Assembly (NCBI GenBank): GCA_013399875.1
Contig: VXAZ01009381.1
Location: 62,001-126,000, forward strand
Direction: 5' to 3'
From: Gymnorhina tibicen
Lineage: Eukaryota > Chordata > Aves > Passeriformes > Artamidae
DNA length: 64,000 nt
Position 1 is the first letter of the stretch. Each line of letters begins with the position of its first letter. The position numbers and the translations under genes were made by a program. The notes beneath the pieces were generated by a model that was not told the origin of the DNA, made no database searches, and was given only the letters and a program-made list of their open reading frames with translations. Of the stretch, positions 43,441 through 63,244 are shown piece by piece.

Positions 43441-46021
43441 CTACACTTTGGTGATGCTGTCAGGTGGCCTCTCCTCGGCTGGCCCCTCTCCCTTGGGATG
43501 GGGCTGGGAGACTCCCACCCTGTTGCTCCCGAGTCCCGCACGTCCCGGCGCCTTCTGCCCTTTCCTCAGGAGGCAGAAAGCCCAGGCACCGAGGAGGGAA
43601 AGGCCCATCAGGGCCACGAGCAGAGCCAGGGAGGCAGCGCCCTTGGGCTGGGGACAGATCCACCGGGGAGTGCCGGTGATCCTGGCTGAGATATTCCGGC
43701 CGTGCTCCTGGAAAGCACAACGGGCTTGGGGCAGGTCCGGCACGGCCACGCCGGCCGCACGCAGCGTGTCCAGCCAGCCCAGCGAGCAGCAGCTCCAGGG
43801 GTTCCCGGCCACGGACACGGCCCTCAGGCTGCGGGACCAGCTCCCGAGCTTTCCCAAGGTCTGCAGGTTGTTATCCCGAATGTCCAGGCTCTCCAGCGGG
43901 GAGCAGGAAAGCCCCGAGGGCAGCAGGCTCAGGTGGTTGCCCGACAGGTCCAGCACTCGGAGCATGCCCAGGCAGGGCAGCGCTGCCCGGCTCTCGTCCA
44001 TCTGGTTGTCCCTCAGGGAGAGCTCCTGCAGGGACAGCTCCAACCCCCCCAGCGCTGCCGTGGGCATGGACAAGTCCCTGTTTCCCGACAGGTCCAGGGA
44101 GCGCAGCGGGGTCCCGTTGAAGGCGTAGGGCTGCAGCCTGGAGATGTTGCTCTTGGACAGGCTCAGGTGCTTCAAGTGAGGCACGTTGTAGAAGGGGGTG
44201 CAGGTTTCTCTGGAGGCTGATGTGTGAGAATCCCCTCTCAAATCCCTTCCCTGGCCACTCCCCCGGCTCTCGCAAGGCTGAAGGCTGTTGGAGCCCAGAT
44301 CCATGGATTCCAGGTGAGGCAGGGAATCGAAGAACCAGCGTGGCAGCACACGGAGGGCGTTGCTGTGGAGGTCCAGCGAGCGCACAGACAGCTCCGTGCT
44401 GTTGGAGACAGACTCCCTGGCCACATCCTGGAGACAGTTCCTTGCCAGGCTGAGGCTGTGCAGGGAGCCCAGGCTGTGGAAGAAGGAAAATGGGAACAGC
44501 TCCAAGTGGTTGTTGCTGAGATCCAGGTCAGCCACGTGTGTCAGAGTGACCGCAGGACGCACGGTCCTGTTGAACCTCTGCATCTCCTTGTAGAGCAGGA
44601 TGAAGTCCCCGGGATAGGATGAGCCTGGGAGGAGGGAAGCAATGAGATTGTTGGAGAGGTTTAAGTGTGTGAGATCATGGGCTTTGGGGAGCTCTGGAAA
44701 CGAGAAGAGTCTGTTATGGCTCAAGTCGAGCACTCGGAGCAGGTAAGGCTCCGCTCCCTCCTCGTGAGAGAACAGCTCCAGGGCATTGTGGCTGAGGTTT
44801 AAAACTCGCAGCTGCGTGAGGCTGAAGCCAGAGATACAGTGCAGGGAATTCAAAGCCAAGTTCAGCACCTCCAGCTCTTCCAGAGGCTCGAAAGCTCCCT
44901 CCTGGATCTCCATGATGTAGTTGTTGCTGAGGTCGAGCTGGCGCAGCCGCGGCGAGCTCCGGAAGGTCCCTGCCAGCAACTTGGTCATCGTGTTCCCGGA
45001 GAGATCCAGCACCCTCAGGCTGGTGAGGTTGCTGATGTACCAGCTGGCCATGTGGCTCTCCAGGTTATTCACAGACAGGTCCAGGACCTCTATATTCCTG
45101 AGCAGATGGAAAGCTTCCCCATTAGCCAAGTAATTCCGGTCCAGGTGGTTGGATCCCAGGAGGAGCGAGCGCAGCTGAGGCAGCCGAGCCAGGGTGGTGG
45201 CTGACACGGCTTCCAGCTGGTTGAAGCACACATCCAGGTACTCCAGCTGCCCAAATCCTGGCATGTTGCTGCCTGACAGGTTTTGGATGAAGTTGTTGGA
45301 GAGTTCAAGGTACTTAATTCCTTGGCCAAGTTCCTTGGGAAACTTCCGCAGGCCAACTCCTTTGCAAGACACCTTCGCGGGGCTCTGTGGAGAGACAGGA
45401 GAGGTGGGAATGAGGGGGGGCTACAGTTGCTGTCCAAGATGGGCACGAGAAGTGGGAATGAGCACTGCTCCCCCTTCCCAAGCCCAGCTGGTCCAGAGCA
45501 TCCCATGTTTAGGCAGAGCTAGGGCGCTGCGTAGGCTCCCACCTTTCCTCTCGCTCTGGTTTCCTCTGGAGCTGGGAACCTGGATGGAGAGCAGCTGATT
45601 TCTTTCTGGGGCGACAGAAACCTGCTGTTCCCCATCCAGGCTCCCAGCTGCCTCACCAACATCCATTGGAATCCCTGCACTCCACCCTCTGAGCACCTCA
45701 GGCACGGCAGGGACGTGGGAGCAGCTGGATGCTGGGGACCACCTCACAGGACACCGGCTCGAAGGCAGGAAAACAGAGGAAAAGCTGGGAAAGTTAAAGA
45801 GATGGAGGCTGGAGGGAGATGAGAGCCACAGGGAGGAGATCCAGAGGGATGCTGGCAGCCCCAGCCACGCTGCTGGAGCCATCCCAGCCCAGGTGCTCCT
45901 TGGAAAACAGCCTTACCTGCTGGCACAGCGCGGGGCTGGGCCTCGTCTCCGGGCTAGCCCGGGCTCTGAGGATGGCCGGGAGCAGCCAGAGCAGGAAACA
46001 TCCCCGGGCAGCCCAGAGCAT
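43441..46021 (-). CDS. LRRC32(GARP)/NRROS-like leucine-rich-repeat membrane protein
   Basis: Type I membrane protein of the family that holds latent TGF-beta at the cell surface. Function here is inferred from the family. Two coding exons, 46021-45917 and 45384-43441, give 682 residues (LRRC32 662, NRROS 692). Exon 1 is a signal peptide (MLWAARGCFLLWLLPAIL). The exon 2 frame shows a GTG at 45372, but this is internal: the acceptor CTCCACAG lies before 45384 and the phase joins cleanly. About twenty LRRs follow, then a Cys-rich cap (NPWSCCSLGWLDTL), a TM near residues 618-642 and a roughly 40-residue tail, longer than in LRRC32. Family landmarks include CISGFSLTQLRVLNLSHN and AALGGLELSLQELSL. 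Cys218 and Cys352 match the two LRRC32 cysteines that form disulfides with proTGF-beta. No TIR domain follows, so it is not a Toll-like receptor. Whether it is true LRRC32 or a third paralogue is argued in the findings. Confidence 0.9.
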
Positions 46022-46096
46022 GTTGGGCTGCGGGCGCCGCCAGCCCCGTCCCGCTCCTGCGGCGTCGCTGGCAGGCTGGGCAGGAGCCAGGCTCTG

Positions 46097-46104
46097 TATA
46101 AATA
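46097..46104. promoter_or_regulatory. Possible TATA element of the LRRC32-like gene
   Basis: TATAAATA on the plus strand (TATTTATA read on the minus strand) lies 76 bp upstream of the minus-strand ATG at 46021, a reasonable promoter distance, but the better match to the consensus is on the opposite strand. Confidence 0.35.
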
Positions 46105-46587
46105 GGCTCCAGGATGGGATGGGGGAAGGAGATAAGGCATGTGGGTGTTCGTAGCTACGGAAGTGGGAGAAGAAAGACATCAGCTCGCAGAGGGGGAAAA
46201 AACGGCACAAAGCCACAGGGAAGGGAAAGAGAAACGGCGGGATGGGGAGGAGGGAGCTCAGGTGACCGGCCGGACCCGCCGTGACATCAAATGCCAGGAG
46301 GCAGAGGTGGTACGTGGGAAAGCTGAGAGGGTTTGGGGGAGTTTCCCTGTGCCAGGGACAGGCTGTGCCAGCTCCCGGGACACCAGGGGCAGCTGGCGAG
46401 GGCTCTGCAGCCATCCTGAGCCGGGGACAGCTCCTGGCTGTGGGATCACCTGACTGTCACCCCCGGGCGGTGACATTCCCTCCCCATCCCAGCACAGTCC
46501 AGCCGAGGGGACTCTCTGCCCCTGTCGGGAAACAACAGCTTCCCAGGGCTCGCCGCCCCTTCCCAGCGGGATGTGCGGAGCCGGAAT

Positions 46588-46640
46588 CCCCCTCCTCCTC
46601 CTCCTTCTCCTACTCCTCCTCCTCCTCTCCCTCCCCAGGG
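46588..46640. repeat. (CTC)n-rich microsatellite
   Basis: CCTCCTCCTCCTCCTTCTCC and continuation: imperfect trinucleotide repeat about 0.55 kb upstream of the LRRC32-like start codon. Confidence 0.8.
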
Positions 46641-47036
46641 GTCTGCGGTGTGCAAGCGCTGGGCTCCTCGCTGTCACACCCCGTGTCCCCAGCTGGGCTG
46701 CCGGGTCACCTCCTGGCCCAGAGCAGGAACCAGAAGGGAACTGTCCCTGCGGCAACTCCAGGTGGGATCTGTGCACCCGGAGCTGTGCCCCACCCACAGG
46801 GAATTTTCTTTTGTGGTGGCATCTCCGTGTCCTTGTGCCACCTAGTGCTGACACGCTCCTTGGAGACACGTCCCTCGTGCTTCACGGGGCACTCTCCAAA
46901 ACGCACAATTTGGGTTTTTTTGGCTCAGTGTGGCCAATTCCATGTGATGGGGCGACTCAGGCTGCTGAAGAGTTGTCCAGGGATGTGAAGTTTCAGCCAT
47001 GGAGCTCGTGCTCTAATCCTGGAGGTGACTAGCAGG

Positions 47037-47105
47037 AAAAAAATAATACATAGACATAAATTTCATAAATAAAAAAAAAATAGATTATTTATATATATAC
47101 ACACA
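47037..47105. repeat. AT-rich low-complexity tract
   Basis: Poly-A-like runs (AAATAAAAAAAAAATAG) followed by TATTTATATATATACACACA. Confidence 0.75.
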
Positions 47106-49047
47106 GTTACAAGTCTGGAATGTTACCCCTCACCCTCTGACAGCTGGCGTGGCGGGGGACACTTTGTCACCTCGGGATGTGGCTCAGCCTCGAGCTGGCC
47201 TGGTGTCCCCAGCATCCGGGGCAGGTGGGACAGAGGTGACAGGCCAGGGACAGCGTTTTGGGCTGATGCCCCGCGGTGCTGGGGCTGCAGCTGCGAGCAC
47301 ACAGCACATCTGTGCAGATGTGAGCCCCTGCCAGGGGAACACTGACCTCTGGATGACCCCCGACCCTCCCGAAAGCGGAACCGGCCCCGGGCGCGCTCCA
47401 GCCCCGGCACATCCGGCCCTGCCACGCCCGGGGAACCCCGGCCTGTCCCCCTGCACCCCAACTGCTGGGCCTGGGTCTGCGCGGTGCCACAGCCCCTGTC
47501 AGCAGCTGAAAAGTCCCTGATTTGGATCAGGGACTTCTGCAGAGAATCCCTGGGCATTTGCATCCCAAGGCTGTGAACTCCCTTCGCGGGAGCATCGGGT
47601 GTGGATCGGACCCGGCAAACACCGAGAGGCTTTTCTTGGATCGTGATAAAGGCAAAGTGAACCACACGGCCTGAACAGGGGGAGATCTGCTCTGAAACCA
47701 GCCATCCTGTGCCTCTTGGCCTTCCTGCCCTCCATGCTGGCTCCCAGGGCTCCAGCAGGATCTGCTGGAGAGATTCCCTGTTCCCCTCGAGGCTTTTGCG
47801 GGAGAGGTCTCCAAAGGATGAGAGGAACGAGCAGCAGGACTGAGGTGTGGAGGGAGCGGGGACAGAACCACCTGCCCAGGTCACATCCACACCACGGGTG
47901 ACGGGCTCCAGCCCGGGTGATTGGGAGCAGAAGGATACCTGGTTATGCAAGTCCACGGGATCTGCTCTTCCTTCCGTGCATTCCCAGGCCGTTGGGAAGG
48001 TGACTCCTGACTGCCCCTGATGCGGGGACGGTGGTGCCTCTCCCACCCCTGAAGGATGGAGCTGCCCCTCGCAAAGCACAGCCAGTGCTCTGCTGTGGCC
48101 ATACAGACCTTCCATGGGAGCTCCTGGTGTGGCTGGGGAAGCACATCCCACTGGGAACACCGAGATCAGGAAAAGGCTGTATTTGCCAAGGCCACCTGCA
48201 GCCAGCTTTCCTGTGCTCTCCAGCTCCAATTCCACGTCTCCAACACATGCTTTGGTTAGTGTGAGCACCAGAAAAAGCCTGGTAACACACTCCAGCAAGG
48301 AATTGCTCCCTCCTGCCCTCCCCCTGCATCCCAAGCACGCACCAGAGGGAACTGCCATGCAGGAATTGCTCTCTCCTGCTCGCCTCCAACATCCAGAGCA
48401 CACACCAGAGGGGACAGCAACACTCCGGCCTTTTACAGAGCAAAGGGATTCTCCCTCTGCCTCCCCCTGCTCGCAGCCATGGAGCACATCCCAGATCCTG
48501 CCAGCGGGGGACAAGGAATGCAAACTCCATCCCCGGCTCTCCCAACCCCCTGTTATTTGTGGCTGCCCCCAGCCTTGCTGCTCAGGCCTGTTCTAAAGCA
48601 ATCCTGTTAACGATTTGCTTCATGTTCTCACTGTACGCAGTTGTCCCGCTTCATTCTTGTCACAGGAACATGTCCCTCTTAATCCATTTGAAAGGAAAGA
48701 AAACCACAGAGCCCAGTGAAGAGCCCCCAAGGCTCTTGCCCGTCCCACATGTCGAGGCTGAAGGGAGGAGAAGCCACTAAAAAGCCAGAGCAGCCCATTT
48801 GTCACGCAGTTGTTTCCCGAAGCGCACGGCTCCTGTGAATAGCGAGGCCGCGGCCAACGCCGCTGCCCCGAGGAATTTTTGTCTCCCAATAACTGCAACA
48901 CTTGGCAAGGGACATCACTCGCTAGGGATGGAGCCAGGAATGCTCCAGGCAGGGCGGACACTCTGTGGCCACAGCACAGTGCTGGGACACGTCCCTCCCA
49001 CACCCTGCAGGTGACCATGAGCCACCTCTGCATGGAGCCATCACCGA

Positions 49048-49402
49048 GATCGTGGAATCACAGGACTGGGCTGGCAGGGATCTTATGGATCAAACAGTTC
49101 CACCCCCTGCCACGGGCAGGGACACCCTTCACTATCCCAGGTTGCTCCAAGCCCCGTCCAGCCTGGCCTTGGACACTTCCAGGGATCCAGGGGCAGCCAC
49201 AGCTTCTCTGGGCACCCTGTGCCAGGGCCTCCCCACCCTCACGGGGAAGAATTCCTTCCCAATATCCCATCTAACCCTGCTCTGTAGCAGTGGGGAGCCA
49301 TTTCCCCTTGTCCTGTCCCTCCAGGCCCTTGTCCAAAGTCTCTCTCCAGCTCTCCTGCAGCCCCTTTAGGCACTGAGGTCCCCAAAACCTTCCCTGCTCC
49401 AG
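49048..49402 (-). mobile_element. CR1 LINE 3' fragment (most complete copy)
   Basis: Reverse-oriented CR1 from ATCGTGGAATCACAGGACTG through CCCCTGCCACGGGCAGGGAC, AGCTTCTCTGGGCACCCTG, CCTTCCCAATATCCCATCTA and CTCCAGCTCTCCTGCAGCCC to TTCCCTGCTCCAGGCTGAA. A useful internal reference for judging the other copies. Confidence 0.9.
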
Positions 49403-49922
49403 GCTGAAGATGTCACTTTGGAACTCGTGCCGTTTCTACACAGGCTGCAACTTCACTGCCCTCCTGAAAGCACAAACAGGCTCTGGAAAGAAACACAGGG
49501 AAACAAAACCCAACCAAAGCCGAGCAAGTGTGAGCCAAGGGCTGACACAACGGAGCAATTTGTGCCTCTGCCTCAGCTCCAGAGCATCTTATGGCTTTAG
49601 GTCTCCCCAGCTGAGGGGAGGTAACGGGACAGAGTTGCTCAAGAAGCCAAAAGAAACAATAGTGTCCCAGCTCCTCTATTAATCACCAGAAATCGAGTTA
49701 TGACTAGACTCAGCAGGGCTCAGAGAAAAGAAAAAGTGGTGACTTCATGCTGGACCAGATTTTAAAATCCCATTTTTTTTTCCTTTGCTTAAGTCTCCAT
49801 CACCACTTATTTTAGGTAGCAGGGTGCCAAAAGGAAAGGGGTGGGGGGAGGAAGGCTAAAAACCACATCTAAAAGCAGGACAGTTGCTATTAAAACAGAA
49901 AAAAATTTTCCTGTTTGAATAT

Positions 49923-49928
49923 TTTATT
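49923..49928 (-). other. EDA: Candidate poly(A) signal of EDA
   Basis: TTTATT on plus, AATAAA on minus, about 970 nt beyond the EDA stop. It would define a 3' UTR that includes the T-rich (minus) tract at 50046-50106. Confidence 0.4.
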
Positions 49929-50045
49929 CTTAAACATAACAAACTTCCTCCGAGTGTTGTCACAAGTACTTGTGGCTGCTCTACGTGGCTCGGTGAAGCC
50001 TGTAGAAATGTGTTCTGGTTTGCAAAATATTAATTAAAAAGAACA

Positions 50046-50106
50046 AAACAAAACCCGAAAAAAAAAACAAAAAAAAAAAAAAAAAACAAAAAAAAACCAA
50101 AACCAA
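50046..50106. repeat. A-rich simple repeat in the EDA 3' UTR
   Basis: Long A-runs punctuated by C (AAAAAACAAAAAAAACCAAAACC type). Reads as a poly-U-rich stretch in the EDA transcript. Confidence 0.9.
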
Positions 50107-50899
50107 AATACCCCCAACCCAACTCAACTTGCTGTAACAGCAGCAGTACTTGAAGGCAGCCCTTGCTGGGGCAAGGTGACCTCTGGGGTAAGGGCAGGAG
50201 CTGAAAGGAGCAGAGGCCTGGACCCGGGAATCGGCATTTTCTTTGGGATTTGGTGGTTTCTGGAATGTGGAGGCAGCTTCCTATCTGCTAAGCCTGCTCT
50301 AGTTATTCCTCTTCCTCTTGCACTTCCTGCTTTTGCTTCCAAGCTCTAGGCCGAGGCACTTTTCCTCCTCCTCCTGAGGACGAATGTAAACACCACTGAC
50401 CCTGTCTCACCCACCTCCCCTCGCCCCCGGCCCTTCCAGCTCCCCCTGGGAAGGCAGGAAGCCAGAACCCCTTCCTGGCTGTCGTTAGCGTGCACAAGCA
50501 GGAGCCTGGCTGGGATTTTGGGACAGGAGTCCTCCCGCTCCCGCCTGGGACGCTCTTGCCAGTGCAACATCCGAGCAGAGCCCCCAGCTCTCCCACCAAG
50601 CCTCGTGTGAAGGTCACAGAGCAGAGTATCAGTGCAGTAATACTTGAAATACTGAGACAAGGCACACCCAACAGCCTTTCCTCCTCACAACGCTCTCCCC
50701 ACCAGCTTTTCGGTTTGATCCGAGTCTCCCCGCGAGTCACAGAGGACAGTTGTGCTTCCTGCATTCACATATAGGAATAAATAGCTCTGGATCAGTTTCC
50801 TTTATGGCCGGATTACAGAACCCCTGAAATACTGATACGCTTTATGAACAGCAGCACTGTGCAGTTCCGTGGGTATCCTTGGCCACGCCAAGTTCCTCT

Positions 50900-59153
<8,254 letters not shown>

Positions 59154-59321
59154 CTACAAAGGGAAGGAAAAAAAAAAGAAAATTAGTGAAATTCAGGGAT
59201 CATTTTGTCAGAGAAAATCCCCATTGCCATTCTATTTTCCAAGTGGACAATGGATGTATTTGTGGCCCATGCAGCAGCACAGGAATGGTCTCAGCTGAGA
59301 GCAGTAACCCAAATTTCAGAG

Positions 59322-59392
59322 CATGACTGAGTGGTTGGGGATGGAAGAGACCTTTAAAGATCATCTGGTCCAACCCCCTGCTGACTTGTTGT
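59322..59392 (-). mobile_element. CR1 LINE 3' terminal fragment
   Basis: GTTGGGGATGGAAGAGACCT then TTTAAAGATCATCTGGTCC and AACCCCCTGCTGAC: the last 70 bp of a CR1, reverse orientation. Confidence 0.8.
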
Positions 59393-59967
59393 GAGCCAAG
59401 TTGTTTAAAAATAAGAATAAAACCCTAAAAAACCACAAAAGCAAAGAATTATTCTGAACTGGCTGTTTGAAACAATGGGAACCCAAACCTCCCGAGCACG
59501 GAGAGAAAATATTTACAGAGAAGCTGAGAAATGACAGGACTTTGTGAGCAGAGGCTGAAGTGTGAAACGTGTTCCGCTGCTTCTCCAAGAATTCATCACG
59601 GATGGGAATGAACTGCAAAAATCCCCAAATATTCCCTTGCTATTCATCAGGGATATCCCTCTAAAACCTGGGGTTTAGCACAGCAGTGACTGAAATCACC
59701 TTTAACAGATAAAATTATAACCAATTGAAGGTAATGAGGTTGCTTTGAGTCTGAGGGGGTGGGGAACGGTAAATTCCCAACAGAAAAGTCATTTTCCCAT
59801 GGACAGTTAGAGGAAAGAGAAATTACCCATCAACTTTACTGATGCCTTTCCAACAGGAATATTGATTTTCCTACATTGTCCTGTTAGGTCATGGGAAAAT
59901 GATGGTATTATTTACAAAAGGCATTATCTGTAAAGGACGCTATCTATAAATGCTGGTATCTATAATT

Positions 59968-60190
59968 TTAGGGAGAAATTCTTCCCTGTGAGGCCCTGGC
60001 ACAGGGTGCACAGAGAAGCTGTGGCTGCCCCATCCCTTGAAGTGTCCCAGGCCAGGCTGGACAAGGCTTGGAGCAACCTGGGATAGTGGAAGGTGTCCCT
60101 GCCCATGGGGATGAATGAGCTTGAAGGTCCTTCCAACCCAACCCAACCCAACCCAACCCAACCTAACCCAACCCATTCTATGATTCTATT
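59968..60190 (+). mobile_element. CR1 LINE 3' fragment with expanded (AACCC)n tail
   Basis: Forward CR1: GAAATTCTTCCCTGTGAGGC, GAAGCTGTGGCTGCCCCATC, GGATAGTGGAAGGTGTCCCT, AAGGTCCTTCCAACCC and the terminal ATTCTATGATTCTATT. The normal single AACCC near the end is expanded into about eight copies at 60134-60174. Confidence 0.9.
60134..60174. repeat. (AACCC)n microsatellite born from a CR1 tail
   Basis: Seven to eight AACCC units, one mutated to AACCT, embedded between CCTTCC and ATTCTATGATTCT of the CR1 end. Confidence 0.92.
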
Positions 60191-61285
60191 ATCTAAATGA
60201 TAATTTCTGCTAATTTACTATTTTTAATAATATTTTTATAGTTTTTTTAATAATATTCACAGGTTGGACAACACATGGGTTCCTAATCATGCCATCCCAG
60301 TATCCCACAGATAGGAAGCCACACCAGACTGCAAAACCTTTTAGGCTGGGCAACCAGGCTCCTGATTCTGCACTTCTGAGCCCCACCAGTCCATGCTGGT
60401 AGCCACCAGCCAGCGAACAACATTAGAAGAAGAAAAAAATCCCATTTAAAGATCCCAGCCCATCCCAACCCAGCGAGACGCGAGCGGCTGTGCCTCGGCA
60501 GCCCTCGGAGTCACGAGAGTTTATTTCATGTTCCATAGATCCCACCATTAGCACCAGAACCAGAGTGAAAGTACAAATAGCTGTGGCCAGCCAGACACAT
60601 TTGGGCTGGCTGGATCCAATTAGCTTCAAAGATGACTGGGAGGAATGAGAACCACATGGGATGTCAATGTTCGCAGTCTATATTACAACACACGCATCTG
60701 TTCCAGGCACGGCAGAGAGAGATGTTATGGATCTGCAAGTGGAGCTTTCGACAGACACAAAAATATTCCTGACACGAGGGGGGAAAAAAACCAGGATTAT
60801 TAAACTCGGGAGCTTCTGAGTCTCTCTGGGGTTTGCATCTGTTCACCTCCCGAGAGCAGGGGAGGGATCGTTTAATTGGAGTGCGGAGCTGAAGCTTCTG
60901 ATGCAGCAGAATTTCCCTTGGTTTTGCTCAAAATGGGAAGTTCATGAGCTACTGCTCCATTTAGGCTAAAATGGTAATAAATTACTGAGTCTAAGCTGAG
61001 GGCCATCAAAATTTCAGATCAATATTCCCCTCAGAACTAAAGGTGCTGAGGCACAAGGCTTGAAAACTTGGCTTGATGGACGTTGTCCCAACATTGATGT
61101 GCAGAGGACAAAAATGGTAATTAAAAATCCTTTCTGCTGGGGTTTTCAGAGGCAACTACCTAATATTTAAACATTAAACTTAAACATTAAACTTGTTAAA
61201 ATATTTTAAAATACTTTTCAAAATATTTAAACTTGTTAAATGCAGTGGTTGAACACACAGATAATATCATTGTAATATAATGGAT

Positions 61286-61427
61286 GTGCCATCCCTGGAA
61301 GTGTCCAAGGCCAGGCTGGACGGGGCTTGGAGAGACCTGGGATAGGGGAAGGTGTCCCTGCCCTTGGGGAATAAGGTGAGCTTTAAGGTCCTTCCCACCC
61401 AATCCAGTCTGGGATTCCATGATGTAT
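61286..61427 (+). mobile_element. CR1 LINE 3' fragment
   Basis: Forward CR1 end: CCATCCCTGGAAGTGTCCAA, GGAGAGACCTGGGATAGGGG, TTTAAGGTCCTTCCCACCC, GGGATTCCATGATG. Confidence 0.87.
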
Positions 61428-63244
61428 CTGACCCACTGGTTACCTCTTAACTGATGGTTAAATACCTACAAGTTAAGCAAACCTGAGTCTTTCCCAGACT
61501 CTTCTCCCACACTGCCAGTCCCTAACCCTCCCCATCCCATTCCTCCAGTGGAAAGGCTCCAAGACTCAAAGCCTGTTATCCAACCCACATTTATTTACCA
61601 TAGTTTCATGCAGGCCTTGATTCCAAGGATAGTCTAAGAGAAAACTCTGTTTTTTTCCACTCCAAGATGTGGATCACAGGTGCATCCACCATGTTCCTCC
61701 ACTGTACAGGTGTATAAAAAAACCAAATTACAGGCTATCTTCTGCTGCTCCAGAGTCTACAGACCTGCCACCTCCATGGAGAAGGAAACTGGTTTGACTT
61801 AAAGAATTCCTGACCGATCAATGTCTCCCATCCCCGATTTCAGGGACTTTGCCATGCTGCAGTTGAGGATTTATTCCAGTCCCGATGGGATCTGAAAGCA
61901 ACCCAACCTCTCAGCTGTTCCCTGGCACCTCTTTTCCCTTCTTTATAATAACCTTGAGTGCACCTTTTTGCTCCTCATGAATCCCTTTCCACATCCATCG
62001 GGAATGTCCTAGAGATCCAGGTGGTCCTGTCTGCTGGGATTGAACGGGACAGACACCCAAGCACAGTTATTCTTCCCGACTTCTGTCCTCCTTCCCACTA
62101 ATCCCACCTCTCCCACCCCCTTTCCCCATGCTGTCCGCTCTCCTTTGAGGTCAAACCAGGCCCAGACCTCGGGAAGTCCATCCCCTTCTACTTTTCCCGT
62201 ATTTCAACTGGAACTAAATGTATGTTTAAAGTCTGATCCCTCCTTGAAGGAGTTGTCAGCTCTGTTCACCCCTTGGTTTAGGGGGAGGGAGGTTGGCCAG
62301 AACTGTTAACACAGAAAAGGATCGGGAGAGCAGGACAGGCTGGATGCCTTTGAAGGATAATAAGCATGGAATGAGATTCAGTCATACAAAATATACAGTC
62401 CTATAAAATATATATACATGGGAAATAATAAAGTGCTCTGGTGGATGCTGGAGGACACCTGCACGTGCTCAGCTGCTGCTGCTCAGCCAGGCAAGGCAGA
62501 AACACAACCCTAAAATGGGAATAACTCTGGAAAACACGGGGAAATCCTGCTGCCACTCAGTGAAGGAGTGAAGAAGTCCTGGGAGCAGTGAAGTCAATCC
62601 TGATCATCTGGTACAGAAAGATGAATTGAAATGAGAAGAATTCCACAGAAAAGCTCCTGGGAAGGGCAAGAAGTGGCAAGTGAGCTCGCCTTGGTGGCCA
62701 TCAATGCTGGGAGAGCGGTGAGAGCACCACTGGGAAAGGCTAAAGAAGGGGAAGACCTGCAGGGCTTGAAGGACAGCACTGGCACATCCAAATTGCTCCC
62801 CAAGACCATTGAGTTGGGAATGAGAAGGCTCCCAAGGAAGAGCACAGGTCTCGAGGGGATCTTCTGGCTCAGAGTGAGCGTTCCTGTGTCAGAGGTCACA
62901 GCTGGAAAGTCTCTCCAAAGTCCATCAGTCCCTTTGGAATGCTTTTTTGGGATTATTTTTGCCTAACCACCGAACCCATCGCTAGTGAAGCTGCCACTTG
63001 AAACATTCCAGATACCTCATCTACTCCTACCACTGATACTCCCTTTCCCTGGATTTCCTGTAGGAAAAGCCCCTGACTCTGCTGCAGTAACTCGGGCCAG
63101 CTGAATCCCTCACCGCAGGACGGGATTCCCCCAGGAAAGGTGGGAGCAGGAATGCTGCACGCTGGGCTCTGGACACCACTGGCTGTGAGCAGCGCTCCAG
63201 AGCTTGACTCCTCCAAAAGCTGATTTGCCACAAGTACTGGGAAA

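Larger units (their letters stand above)
46105..49922. other. Intergenic region between EDA 3' end and the LRRC32-like gene
   Basis: No recognisable exon. It contains a (CTC)n tract (46588-46640), an AT-rich stretch with TATATATACACACA (47037-47105) and one long reverse CR1 fragment (49048-49402). Long frames such as that over 47123-48523 match nothing I know. Confidence 0.45.

Noticed and set aside
45370..45372. Start of the LRRC32-like protein at VSCKGVGL (643-residue frame)
   Set aside because: The codon is GTG and lies just inside an exon. An upstream exon (46021-45917) supplies a signal peptide, and the splice joins in phase through S-P-A-K.
43441..46021. Toll-like receptor
   Set aside because: No TIR domain follows the TM; the cytoplasmic tail is only about 40 residues, and the LRR motifs are LRRC32/NRROS-specific.
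47123..48523. 466-codon minus-strand frame between EDA and the LRRC32-like gene
   Set aside because: No recognisable domain, low-complexity ends and no ATG-supported exon structure; likely chance in GC-rich DNA.
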